From Rutstroemia sp. NJR-2017a BVV2 (lineage: Eukaryota; Ascomycota; Leotiomycetes; Helotiales; Rutstroemiaceae), in the NCBI GenBank assembly GCA_002946415.1, contig NJPS01000033.1, positions 124,001 to 188,000 of the forward strand: 64,000 nt of DNA. Direction: 5' to 3'. This document shows positions 22,657 to 33,291 of the stretch, one piece after another. Position 1 is the stretch's first letter, and every line of letters begins with the position of its first letter. The notes under the pieces are model-generated. The model saw nothing but the letters and a program-made list of their open reading frames with translations. It was not told the origin of the DNA and ran no database searches. The translations under genes were made by a program, and so were the position numbers.

Positions 22657-24692
22657 ATGGCGACACCAACACCAGGAAAACATACCGCAGGCGGGGTAGC
22701 AGCTACTCCGCCAGTCTCGACACCTTTCTCAACTTCTCACCTCGCGTTCTCACCACACGGACCCCGCTCCGTCGTGCCTTCCCCTTCGCAGATAAAGAAA
22801 TCAAGTCCGGCCGGCACGGCACACTCAAATCAGGGAGGATACAGCATGGGGATGGTGGGATACGATAGTCCGAGTGCGGCGCTGGCTTTAGGTATGGGTG
22901 AAGGAATGGATTTGGGAATTGATTTACATGGGACGGGACTGGGGGTAGGAGCTGGCGGCTTAGGTATACCGGGGAGGGATGAGGAGGAGAGGAGGAGGAG
23001 GTTGACGGCTGTGGTGGAAATCTTGAAGGTGTGTAGGGGGAAAAGTGGTTGAGGGGTTCTGCTAATTTGTGAATGGGATAGGTAAATAAAGGTCGACTCA
23101 GCGAGGCGGGACTGGAAAGATTAGCGCGCAGAATCGGACTGGAGTGTCTGTGGGAAGACCAAATGGGCAGTTCCAGTAACGGGCGAACGCTTATTATAGC
23201 AGGAACGGCATTGGCTCTCGATATCGACTTCTCGAATAACATCGTGCAGAAGGTTTCTCTGTCATTTCCAGATGCGCCGGAGTCCGTAACAAGGCATGCG
23301 AAAACCGCGTCAGATATCTTGCTGAAAGATTTACAGTTCAAGCCTGGAGAGAGTCCGTTGACAAAAATGCTAGATCGGTTTGCGGCAAACCTGGAGAGAT
23401 TGACTATGTTGGATAAATTGAGTGTTCTACCAGCGCTCAATTGTCATGAAGCTATAGCGGGGATATTCACAAGCTTGGACAAGTTACATAAGTGGGAGGT
23501 TAACAGGCTGAAAGAGAACGATATGGTGGAAGTTCCGGATGAGGTGATTGCCAAGGCGGCGATGTGTACTCGGAGTGGAACACCGGCTATGCATTCAAGA
23601 GAGCGGATAGGCTTGAGTTTGCATTATTGGCAGGAGAAGCGACGGATTACGGCGAATGAGAAGAATTCGAAGAGGAAGATATGGACTTTATTGATAGAAT
23701 GCGCGGCTCTTCCTGCACTACTCTACCCTCCTTTAAGGGTCTCCGATAAATGGATATCAGATGATATACAGCAGGCAGATCCTCAAGTCGATGAGCTGTT
23801 CCGAGCGCAATTGCGAGATGAGCCGATTCTACATTGGCTAGAACCGGATAACACACTTCTGCCCTCGAGCTCGGAAAACAAGACGGATAGTCTTGATGGC
23901 GCAACACAAAAATATCCGGAAGTTATGTTCGTGGCAAAATTTGAACCTCCAGTCATTGTGCCTTACGCGACGGCTATGCAGATTTACAATTCAACTGGTG
24001 CGACTTTTGATTTCTCAGAGATGACTACATACGATGGTCTCATGTTCCCGCCCACGCCCGAGGAAGCATCGAAGATTTCAGACGCTCAGTCTCGCACTAT
24101 CAAATCTGAGACGAATGTCCCGGTATGGGAGAAAGGTGGGGAAAAGAAGATGAAGCATCATAAGAATACTCTATTTATCGAAAAGATCGAGTACGGGCGT
24201 ACCCTCACGGAGCTCCCTTTCAACCACCCCAGACAGCTGGTCGAGATGTTACCGCACTTAAGACAGTTCTCTTTTTTGAGCACACTTCTCAAGAAGATGT
24301 TTCCGACCGAACCTAAGAAAGCATCTCCGTCAAAAGCCGAAGCCAAAATCAACAACCCACCGACCAAAAAACAGGAATTCTCTGCGTTCATGAAAGATCT
24401 GGGTCTCTCTGACGCAAACCAGAAGAAGTCGCTTCCACTCGATATTTCCCTAACCCTCACGCCAATGCCGCGTCTACAAGTCGTCTTCCCGTTCAAGGAG
24501 AGAACAGCAAATGTTACGTTTGAGATTCAGGGGAATGGTAGTGTGGTGGTTGTGGGGGAGAATATTCTGAACGCTGCGAATGCAAAAGGGGCAGATGGAG
24601 GAAGGGTGTTGAGCAGAGAGGATTTGAGCAGGATGTTGGAGGTCACCGAGGACTTGGGTACGTGGGCTGAGTGGTGTTGTGGGAGGTTGTAG
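22657..24692 (+). CDS. MED1: Mediator complex subunit 1 (fungal MED1)
   Basis: A subunit of the Mediator coactivator, middle module, acting between transcription factors and RNA polymerase II; 660 residues. A Pro/Ser/Gly-rich N-terminus (residues 1-100) leads into the MED1 domain, which begins around RRRRLTAVVEILK. It continues through RLARRIGLECLWED, RTLIIAGTALALDIDFSNNIVQKV and the helical ANLERLTMLDKLS region. Exon 1 (22657-23028) joins exon 2 (23082-24692) at AAG|GTA across a 53-nt intron. A longer upstream frame exists, but ATG 22657 starts the plausible MATPTPGK N-terminus. The family assignment comes from the characteristic pattern of a beta-strand followed by KVSLSFPDAP; the function is known for the family. 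Confidence 0.85.
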
Positions 24693-24981
24693 TGGGCAAT
24701 GCGAGTGTGGATATGAAATCCCATCGACACTGCTGTTCTAGAGGCAAGATGTGGGATTTTAAAGATACCCGGGAATTTCGTATATATGATATTACTAAGT
24801 TTGGAATGTCAAAATCGAATCCCATACATGAGGAACTGCTGAAATAACATCATAATGCTGTTGTGCTACTGAGCAATTGTCCAGTTCAGTGGGTGGTATA
24901 CCAAGTATACAGACCGTAGGGGTGTGGGGGGCTCGTGGCCACCCCGCTTAAAAAAGGGGGACAAAAAAAGTAAAAGAAATT
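24693..24981. other. Spacer with a GC-rich hairpin downstream of the 5S gene
   Basis: At about 24919-24945, GGGGTG and CACCCC arms flank a G-rich loop, followed by A- and G-tracts. The A-run at 24963-24969 (T-run on the minus strand) is the likely polymerase III terminator of the 5S gene. Confidence 0.5.
24961..24972 (-). terminator. Pol III T-run after the 5S gene
   Basis: The minus strand shows a run of seven T about 13-20 bases past the 5S 3' end, matching the standard polymerase III termination signal. Confidence 0.6.
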
Positions 24982-25100
24982 ACATACAACAGTGGGGATT
25001 CGCTGGTGGTCACCCACCCAACTACTAATCCACCGATTCAAGGCTTGTGTATGGCAGAGCGGACGGGATGCCCAATGCTCCTTGATCTATGGTCGTATGT
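24982..25100 (-). rRNA. 5S ribosomal RNA gene
   Basis: A 119-nt gene read on the minus strand. It begins ACATACGACCATA and ends GTTGTATGT; these termini pair perfectly as helix I (one G-U). Internal landmarks are CATCCCGTCCGCTC, TAGTAGTTGGGTGGGTGACC and ACCAGCGAATCCC, the hallmark 5S strings and TFIIIA control region. Helix II (GATCAAGG with CCTTGAATC) keeps the expected bulged A. Helix III (GGCA/TGCC) and helix V (GTGG/CCAC) also pair. The bases differ from the Neurospora alpha type as I remember it, but compensatory pairs are kept, so the copy looks functional rather than decayed. A T-run follows after about 14 bases. Dispersed single 5S genes are usual in filamentous ascomycetes. Confidence 0.95.
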
Positions 25101-25426
25101 GCCAGTGACGTTGGCTATTGTCGAATATATATGATACTGAGACTGAATTCAACTAAACAACTTCGGTCCTGTAATACACAGATGTGTTTTCAATGGGAAT
25201 TCAAATTCGAAAAGCTTTTAATTTTAATATGAAAGGCATGTATCTGAACCCTGTTCTTTCTTTTTTTGGAGAACCAGAAACGTGTAAATGAATTCGATGT
25301 TACATCTCGACATTGACGGCTAACTGAACTGATCCAAACAACGCCAGATCGTAGTGATGAAAATAACGAAGATATTCCTACACGAGAACGTGTCGAGATA
25401 GAATTTTCAAATGCCGAAACTATAGC

Positions 25427-27815
25427 TCACGCTCCAATCGCCATCATGCGACCTAGATACTGGTCGACAAATTTCTTGTCAAAGCATGGCACGGGATATT
25501 CATCAATCCCGAAAGACTGTTTCCCGACACATGCGCCTGAAACCAGGACAGCGGCAGTGTCGGCAGTGAGACCATCGACCAAAGTGGAGATTCGAGCCAG
25601 GTGACTTGATCGATTTTTGTCCGCATAAGCCAGTGCCCGCTGGCGCCAGCTGGCAAAAGGCTCAATCCTCTGACCACCACTGGAGGAGCTCATCACCTGG
25701 AAGAAATCGTTGAAAGTCGGCGCTTGTGTATTCATGATATCAAAGTCGTGGCCCATGTGATGAAGGTCCTCCGTCATCACAGCAGCAATAGTCCTACACA
25801 GATAGTCGATAGGCAAGACAGCCGACATGTCGGCGTCCAATGATGGGAAGGCGCCCATTTCAAGACTACCAGAAATGAGATTGTGCAAGAAGTCTCCACG
25901 ATCGAGTCTAAAGTGACCAGTGGTGGACGCCGCGGTGCAGAGCGGCACGCGATAAATAGTAGCTTTTGCGCCGCGCCATCGTGCTGCTGCCACCATGCGC
26001 TCTGCCCTATATTTTGAGGTAGCGTACCCATATTCTCAATCGTCCTTCGTCAATTGGTATCCTGAGTGTATGGGCAACATTGACACTGTAGATACAAGAT
26101 GTACTGCTTTGCCACGGCCGTAAAAGGCAAGGCGCAGAATCTCATGGGTGCTGACGAGATTTGGACCGATATAGACTTCGAACGGATGCATCCAATCAAC
26201 GAGTGCTCCAGAATGGCAAATAGTATCGACACACTCTGCCAATTGGCTAAGTGTTTCTTGAGAGAGACCCAACCAAGGTTGTGTCGTATCTCCAACTACA
26301 GGATGTATTAGGCATGTATACTCGGGCTTCCAAAGGTCATAACCCTCCAAATTAGCTTGTAGACGCTTCATCGCATGATCAAGACTATCAGCACGCACGA
26401 GGCAATATGCAGAAATTCCTCGCTTAAGGATTTCATGCAGAATGAAGGAGCCGACAAAGCCTGTCACGGCCGTGATAAAAGCAGACCCAGGTGGCTCGTT
26501 TATCTTGCTGGAATTGGTAAAAGTAAAACTTGGATCAAGGCAGCCTTTTCTTATAGCAGCCATATTGCAACAGCCGTCGTCCGATGATATGCTGGTGGGT
26601 TGAGTACCGTTGGAAGAGGAAGCGGAAGAGTCTGACTTGTCTATCCGCAACTCAGAAACGATTTTTGAATGCAGAAACTCGCTCAGTTCTTCGATATTAG
26701 GGTATTGGAAAATAAATCTGGCCCACAGCTCCAAGCCGGTTAGTCTCGTCAATTGGTTGCGAATCAGTACTGCTGTCAGTGAGTCGATTCCGACAGCGGA
26801 CAATGACAAATTGGTATCAAGATCACCTGGATTTACAAATCCTAATGCTTTGGCCACCGTTCCTTGTACCATGTCTAATATGATAACTTCATGCTGCTCT
26901 GGGGAGGCATCATTTAACATATCACGCAAGTCTCGAACTTGGTAGACCCGCTTTTCGGATCGACCTAATAGTGAGTGGAACAATGTTGGACTCTCGCCTC
27001 TCTCCTCCAAGGAACGTTGCATTCGTTCTACGCTCCACGCAGAAGCGACCATAAGGGCCCGACGGCTGCGAATGGCTAGATCGAGCAATCTCAAGCCTTC
27101 TTCGGGATTTATTGAGTCAAGACTAAGCTGGTTGAGATTGTTTCGATTGGTTCCGACAAGTCTCCCTGCCATGCCTTCACCTGCCCAAGGGCCAAATGCT
27201 ACCGATGTGGCTGGTAGCTTTTGAATATAACGAAAATGAGCGAGTGCATCGAGAAAGGTATTCGCGGATGCATAATTGCCTTGACCTGGCATTCCAATGA
27301 CTCCAGAAATTGAAGAAAACATCATAAAGAGATCTAGAACCATGTTGCGAGTCAACTGGTGTAGGTTCCAAGCGCCATCATCCGGCGCAGATGTTGCCGC
27401 AAGTCTTTGCGGTGTCAAGGCCAAGAGAATACCATCATCTAATAAGCCGGCTGCGTGAACCACGCCCCTCAGCGGCCGCTCACAACTGAAAACCGACAAG
27501 ACTGCCTCCATGCTTTCTTTATCGGCAACATTGCAAACAACCACTGTTGTTTTGACGCCGATGTTCTCAAGCTCGAGCAGTAGTTCCTTCGCGCCGGGGG
27601 CTTTCATTCCTTGTCGCGATGTTATCACCAAGTCACGAATATTGTGGGTTGATGCCAACCATTTGACCACTCGCTGACCGATATCACCAAGGCCTCCTGT
27701 TATTAACACCGCACCGTCCGTGCGGAGAATTTGCGGAGGTGGCAAAACCTTTGGAGCCTTTGCCAATTTCTGTCGCCTGGCTGGATGTGCTGCCATCCGG
27801 ATTCCGGTAGGATTT
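25427..27815 (-). pseudogene. Remnant of a reducing polyketide synthase: KR, ACP and reductase domains
   Basis: About 800 codons match the C-terminal third of a highly reducing PKS. In order: a ketoreductase domain (LITGGLGDIGQRVV; SSISGVIGMPGQGNYASAN with the catalytic Tyr) at about 27720-27050; an acyl carrier domain (VGIDSLTAV with the phosphopantetheine serine) near 26800; a Ser-rich linker; and a thioester-reductase domain (about 26500-25430) that would release the chain as an aldehyde or alcohol. The KS, AT and DH parts are absent: coding similarity stops near 27800, where a truncated alcohol dehydrogenase begins on the other strand. The frame is broken by an in-frame TGA (26036-26038) just before the reductase YATSK catalytic motif. 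The reductase nucleotide-binding loop reads TAVTGFVG, with one usual glycine replaced. No other frameshift was seen, so decay is recent or the piece is still translated in part. The upstream limit is approximate. Confidence 0.85.
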
Positions 27816-28430
27816 GAGAGCTCACATGCGGCACCGCTGCTTTGTGCAGGAATCACGACTTATGGGCCTCTGAAGGAATTCCTACCAACTTCACGAACCA
27901 AAAGTGTTGGGAGTATTGGCATTGGTGGTTTAGGTCATCTTGCTATCTTATGGGCAAAGGCTCTAGGTTACGAGCATATCACGGCGTTTTCACGTCGTCC
28001 AGACAAATCTGAAGATGCTCTTAGACTTGGTGCGGATCAGTACGTTGCTACCGAGTTTGACACAGATTGGGTAAGCAAATATGATGGTCAGTTGGATGTT
28101 CTGCTCTCGACTGTGACATCTTCCGAGATGCCGCTCAACGACTATCTTAAGCTTCTGAGAACGAATGGGAAGTTCTGCCAGCCCGGCTTGCCTGATGATC
28201 CTTTGCCTTCTATTGAAGTCTTTGACTTGGTAGAACGGAAGATCTCTTTACATCTCAGTGATGTTGGGTCCGTGTCAAGTACCGAAGAGATGCTAGAGCT
28301 AGCTGTGAAACCGAAGGTTCATCCTTGGGTCCAGGACAGGAGAATAAGCGAGATAAATGTTGTCTTGGCTGAGATGGAGGCTGGAAAGGCTAGGTTTCGA
28401 TATGTACTCGTCGCCGATAAGAGTGATTAG
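27795..28430 (+). pseudogene. N-terminally truncated zinc-type alcohol dehydrogenase
   Basis: An open frame of about 210 codons matches the C-terminal part of a cinnamyl-alcohol-dehydrogenase-type (ADH6-like) NADP-dependent enzyme. IPVGFESSHAAPLLCAGITTYGP is followed by the Rossmann motif GIGGLGHLAI, then LRLGAD, and a normal C-terminus ending at TAG 28428-28430. The GroES-like N-terminal domain with the catalytic zinc ligands is missing. Homology begins near 27795, exactly where the PKS remnant on the opposite strand starts. The frame extends further left to 27720, but that part is the antisense of PKS codons. The family would reduce or oxidise aldehydes and alcohols, which fits a partner of a reductase-releasing PKS. 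Without the zinc domain it cannot be an active enzyme of this type. Confidence 0.82.
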
Positions 28431-29279
28431 GTTGACAGAAACAAGCATTAACTTTCTATGATGGGTAGAGGTCAATAAGATTCATACTTGAGATATCTTT
28501 CATAGTTCTACATGATCATCGCAGAATAAAAGCGTAATTTTCTGTAGTAGAATCACAAACTACATATACCTAAGCCACGAGATAATACTTTGTCAATGTC
28601 CGAAGAGGCGATGAAACTTATGAATGCCTACTGAAAACTAGGATTCACTCCTTGTCGGGCCCGTTCCTTTCGAATGGCCTCTGCCCCAACCAACTGCTGT
28701 CGGAGCAGCTGTATTTAGACTATGCAAACGGATATCCGTAAATCGGCAGGTAATCTGTGAGAACCTAAGGATCCTTAAGGATATTACTATCAATCCTGTT
28801 ATCATGTAGATAAAATATACATAGAAGTCTGAATTCTCATGTAGCATTACAGTTTTAGATGACCGTTATTAAGAATCTGATCTTAGAAAAACTAGCACTC
28901 GAATACAGCAACCTGAATTTGGTATACAGACATGCAAAAACCAAGAGATATCATACTAGTACTGATAATCTGATTTCAGGATAGCGGAGGTATCAATGGA
29001 GTATAGAAACTGCTCGATTCTCCTTGGTTTATGGTCGTATTTGCTTAATAAATGAAATTAAAGGTCATGTGGTATACGTCTCATAGAATGAACGAATAAT
29101 GATAAATCGCTGGGTAGGATGTTGTTGATGAGGAAATAGTCGCCAGTTGGCAAAGAGGGTGAAGATTTTTTATTTCACTTGCGGATATTCGTGTATAAAC
29201 TCGAAAGAAGTGGCAAGATAAAATGATATTATTTATTCAGTTCCCACACGCTTCGTCAAAGTCCATGACCTGCCGGTTA
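28431..29279. other. AT-rich spacer with a 5S relic
   Basis: This is low-GC sequence without recognisable genes. Its only identified content is a 5' 5S rRNA fragment at about 29005-29042, listed separately. The composition fits decayed accessory DNA. Confidence 0.5.
29005..29042 (-). pseudogene. Truncated 5S rRNA relic
   Basis: The minus strand reads AAATACGACCATAAACCAAGG, then GAGAATCGAGCA. This parallels the first 38 bases of the intact 5S gene at 25100 (ACATACGACCATAGATCAAGG, then AGCATTGGGCA). Similarity then fades, and the TFIIIA control region and 3' half are absent. It is most likely a dead partial copy. Confidence 0.7.
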
Positions 29280-31681
29280 TCACCGTTCGAATGGCTTCAA
29301 TTCCTCCAATATCTTTGCCTGAACTGCAGTCGAGGCTAGTATGATAAAGACATAATCATCTTCCATGCGGTCCGTGATTACACATTCATTGAAAAGCTCC
29401 TCAGTGCTGTTGATTATCTCAGTTACCCTCGAGCAGCTCCAGTAGCTGTGGCGGCTGAAGATTTCATAAAGCGACGGGCATTCCATCTCTTCACCGGGAA
29501 ATAATCTTTGATAGCTTTCATCAAATGCCATCGCCTTGGACCGCAACACTATACTAGGCGTAGCGGAATAGAGTGACCGATAGAAGCTGGTCGGGCGTAG
29601 TGAACTCAACTCGGCCTCGAGGATAAGGTACTTTGAGTATTCAAAGATTGTGTCGATCTCGGATATGCTCCTGCCCGTAAATGTCAAGGCTGAAGTCAAT
29701 ACGTCTAGAGCTCCAATTTCACTAGCCAGTGAGTATAACGTGTGGTCATCACGCAACCCTCTCATCCCCAGGCGCTCTTGCGGATCCATACCTGCCTGTA
29801 GACATTGAATCAGACGCTGTTCAATTGCGATACAAACAGTCTCCATTGGATAAGCCCGAGAACTCATTAGAATAGTTGCGCAGTACTGGAGAAGCTGTTG
29901 ACTTGTGTATATGAACGATTGAAGATAATAACGAAGATTGAGGCCGTTAGGATCTCTAAGGAGAGCTGAAACCCTTTCGACAAAAAGACCCTCGTATCTT
30001 ACCGGTGGCGATTGAAGGTCCTTTACCGCGTCCTCTAGGTCTGTCATGGGCCATATCTCCTGTGTTTTTATGCAGTCTTTCAATGAGCTAGTTGTCATAT
30101 AGCTGATGGCAACCGTCTTTCGGAAATCCCAAGGCCAGGAACAGTGGAATGGATTCTGGACCGATCTTTCAAAGACTAGGCGGATGATTCGCTGCACTAT
30201 GGGAACTAGTGCCATATCACAATTTGACAGTAAACTAAAAAGCAGCCACAAGACCGGGGCCTCGCCAGGCTCTCCTGGGTCAAGACCTTGGTCTATTAGA
30301 TACTCTAGTAGTTTGAGGCAATTCTTTATCTCTCGGACCATATTCATATAGTTTGCTTCAGAAGATGGTTTTAATGATATATGTACGGCCGCACACATAC
30401 TGGCCACCATGGTAAGTAATGAACCTGGGTCTTCTTTTGGGTGAGGATACGCCAAGACATCGAAAGGAGACGCCTGCCGGCTAGCAAATAACCGACGTAC
30501 AGTTGCTATATCTCCCATGCGACAAGCCACAGCGATCGGGGCATTGCTATCTACAAGGTTGTAGCATCTGATTCGCATATCCGAGTTCAAAGGATGCGCT
30601 CCCAAGCCTTGACATGACATGACGGCGAGAAAACGTGCTCGTATGAAATAATGAGGTCGGATGTCGATTTTAAAACCGGTCTGAAAAGATTTATCATAAT
30701 CTTGCTGCCTATGTTCGTCACGCTCGGCTATTTCTTGTAGCTTTGTAGTTGTAGAGCGAATGGTGATGCTTGCAAGCCATGTATTGTATGTTCTTTCCTG
30801 TGTGGTTTGATGAACTACCCTCATCCCATCGCTTCGGGTGAGCTTTTGACCGTCAAAGGCGCCTGTGTGATAATACATGGGCTCTGAGTGTTCTGGTTGC
30901 ACATCCGGTGGACGTCCATCGCCCTGAGTATCCGAAATGAACGACTCTAGAGCCATGTTGACGCTGCTTCCGACGATTTTCGCTGTCGTTGGGCCGAGCT
31001 CAGCAGCAAGGTCGTTGCATACGGTCTGTGAAATTGATTCATCTTCGTGTATAACATCAGGAGCTGGCTCCGGTAGATCCTGAGTCTGAGCGGCCATGGT
31101 CGTTGAAACAATCAACGGGGACTGCATGGATACAGCAGTCTGAGCTTGTATGAGTTGGTGCATAGACGTCCCATGGGCCAACCCAATTACCCTAGAGTTG
31201 TCAGCATGCGTGCATATGAAGAAACCCGCACTACATACGTATTGATGTTCAACTGCACAAAGATCATCTCCAGCTTCGCTTTATCCAACCTCTCGCGATA
31301 TTTGATGAATGCGTTCTTCTTCTTAGCCACTTTGAAGTTCTTCCACCAGTCGCGCTTTCCATTGTGTGCATGTTTTTCGACCAGAGCTCGAAGATCCTGG
31401 ATAGCGGCATTGCCGAGATTGAGAGCACGGCAAATCTGCTCTTCCACTGAATTGACGTCGACACACTCTTTGGCATTGTCCAAGGTGGTCTGGAAACTGC
31501 GCAAGCCGGCCTCGAAAATTTTAAGCTCCAGAAGCATTTGCTGCAGTTCCTTCGGCGCATCTTTGATATCATCGATATAATCACAAATAAACTGACAGCC
31601 TTGCAGTATTTGCCCCGTGATGCCGACGAAGCTTACGACGGAAGCACCAAGGCCGACTGCAGCGATCGCAGCCTCGGCCAT
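29280..31681 (-). CDS. STAND-type N-terminal domain protein with ankyrin-like region
   Basis: A 784-residue protein in two exons (31239-31681 and 29280-31191). The 47-nt intron joins ATCAATAC to GGTAATT in frame. Residues 1-130 are helical with a hydrophobic start (AIAAVGLGASVVSFVGI). They resemble the fungal NACHT_N/PigL_N class of N-terminal domains found on NOD-like and ankyrin proteins. No P-loop is present. Around 30560-30300 the sequence SNAPIAVACRMGDIATVRRLFASRQASPFDV is typical of the degenerate ankyrin repeats that follow such domains in fungi. The C-terminal 400 residues are unrecognised. A role in non-self recognition or signalling is only inferred from the architecture. Confidence 0.72.
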
Positions 31682-31935
31682 TTCTTCGGATCAACCAGGG
31701 AACTTAAAGATGTAAAGTTAAAAGCAATGATAATTCTTTTCTATATGACAGATTTCGCTAGAAACTTCAATTCTCAACACTCTTCTTAAGATGCGCTGAT
31801 GAGAGGGAATAAAAGCATGAATAGGCTGGCTGTGGCTGTGCTTCCTGCTCTGTGCAACACCACCCATGCACGCTACTATAACACAAGAGAATGATTGGCA
31901 AGCACACCACAATGCTGCAGAAATGATGACACAAA

Positions 31936-32697
31936 CTAAGCCTGCGCAACCAACTGTTTCCAGCTGTCCCTCTCTTGGATCCGTTGGAACCAGTCTGCCA
32001 CATGAGGGTATTTATCAACCACAGCCTGTAACTTGAGAGGTGCGGCTTTCACTCCATGGGGAAGATGGTACAGATCCGCCAGGGTAAATTCGTCGCCTGC
32101 CAGGTACTTCTGCTTCGAGAGAATCTTCTCATAGACCGCAAGGCTGGTATCGAGCGAGGTGAGATGCTTGTTGACAATCGCCTCATCGGTTGCACCGAGT
32201 CCTCTCATTCTATTCATTTCATGTCAGTATGACAGTCACCATATCAGGGAAGAAACGGAGATAGCGTACGGTTTGATGAATTGCTCGAACCAGAGCCCAA
32301 AAGCTGGGACCTCGAAGTAGCTCAATTCTATAGAGCAAGCCTGATTTGGTCAGTATGATTTCCTCGGCGTGCTGATCCAGAGCAAATGGCTTACCTGTTC
32401 GAACTGACCATACGCCTTCAGATCATCCAAGCTGGGCATCAAGGTTTTGTTCTTGTCGTGGAACTTGAGCGCCAGATACTTGCAGATGGCTCGACTCTCG
32501 TAGACGAGGTAGCCGTCGTCGTCGAGAAGAGGAAGCTTGCCCCAAGGTTGAAGTGCAAGATAAGAGGGGTTCTTCTGCTCCTGCTCAAACAGATTGATCT
32601 TGATGAATTCGAAGTCCGTGACGCCAAGTTCAGCAAGAGTGGCGGACACTCGCTGAGTGCAAGTAGCTTCACGCATTCCATAAAGTTTGAGAACCAT
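31936..32697 (-). CDS. Glutathione S-transferase (phi/Ure2-like)
   Basis: A cytosolic GST of 215 residues, the normal family length, conjugating glutathione to electrophiles. Three exons (32395-32697, 32270-32340, 31936-32209) are joined in phase by introns of 54 and 57 nt. The N-terminal thioredoxin-like domain has KLYG at the start, the NP-YLALQPWGKLPLLDDD cis-proline region, and the glutathione-contacting ESRAICKYLA. The C-terminal helical domain ends with KYLAGDEFTLADLYHLPH and FQRIQERDSWK, both classic GST-C motifs. It sits beside the STAND-like gene and the PKS relic but need not belong to that island. Confidence 0.93.
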
Positions 32698-33165
32698 TTT
32701 GGAAATTGTTGAGATTTAAAGACGGAAAATTGAACTGCGAAAAAGATAGATGATACTGTATAGAAATAGGATGCTTTTGAGTTTGCTTGTTCATCTTCAC
32801 TTGAACAGATGCTCTTTTTATATCTTCCATCACTTGATGCTCCCCTTACTGTCGCCAAGGGGCTTAGCGAAAAGTTATGAAAATGAATGTCGTTCGGCTC
32901 GGAAACACTTGTCTTCCGATACAATTTTGTGCAACGAGAATCATATCGAGGCCACTCGATTGTTAATACTGTGCAAAATCTGACAAATTCGTTCGCGAAG
33001 TTTACGAAGCATTATGAAGCAAAAAGATATCTTACGTGCAAATACCAACTAAATATCAACAAGCAAATACGACCCGACCGCGGTGGCATTGAATCTGCGT
33101 ATGGTTATAACCTCAGACGTCTCGCGACAACCACAAACCTAACCTAACGTCTACCAGCTCCCACG

Positions 33166-33291
33166 ATGTCAGCATTTCGCCCAGTCCCAAAAGCTGCAGT
33201 TGTTTCGAAAATATCAGAACAAGAAGCTCAGAAAAAGAAAGGACGTCGAGAAACCCGCAATCCTGACCATAGGCAGACATCGTGTCGATGA
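33166..33291 (+). CDS. Doubtful 41-codon open frame
   Basis: ATG 33166 opens MSAFRPVPKAAVVSKISEQE, followed by a lysine/arginine-rich tail, ending TGA 33289-33291. It has a start context CACGATGTC and a basic composition like a small nuclear or ribosomal protein. I do not recognise a family, and no splice continuation is convincing. Confidence 0.25.
   Translation: MSAFRPVPKAAVVSKISEQEAQKKKGRRETRNPDHRQTSCR

Noticed and set aside
24982..25100. Terminal repeat of a retrotransposon, suggested by similar strings near 25.1 and 29.0 kb
   Set aside because: The shared string is the 5' end of 5S rRNA read on the minus strand. The 25.1-kb copy folds completely as 5S, and no LTR ends or integrase were seen.
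27720..27794. N-terminal extension of the alcohol dehydrogenase
   Set aside because: The plus-strand frame continues, but these bases encode the PKS ketoreductase entry on the other strand, and the ADH similarity begins only at about 27795.
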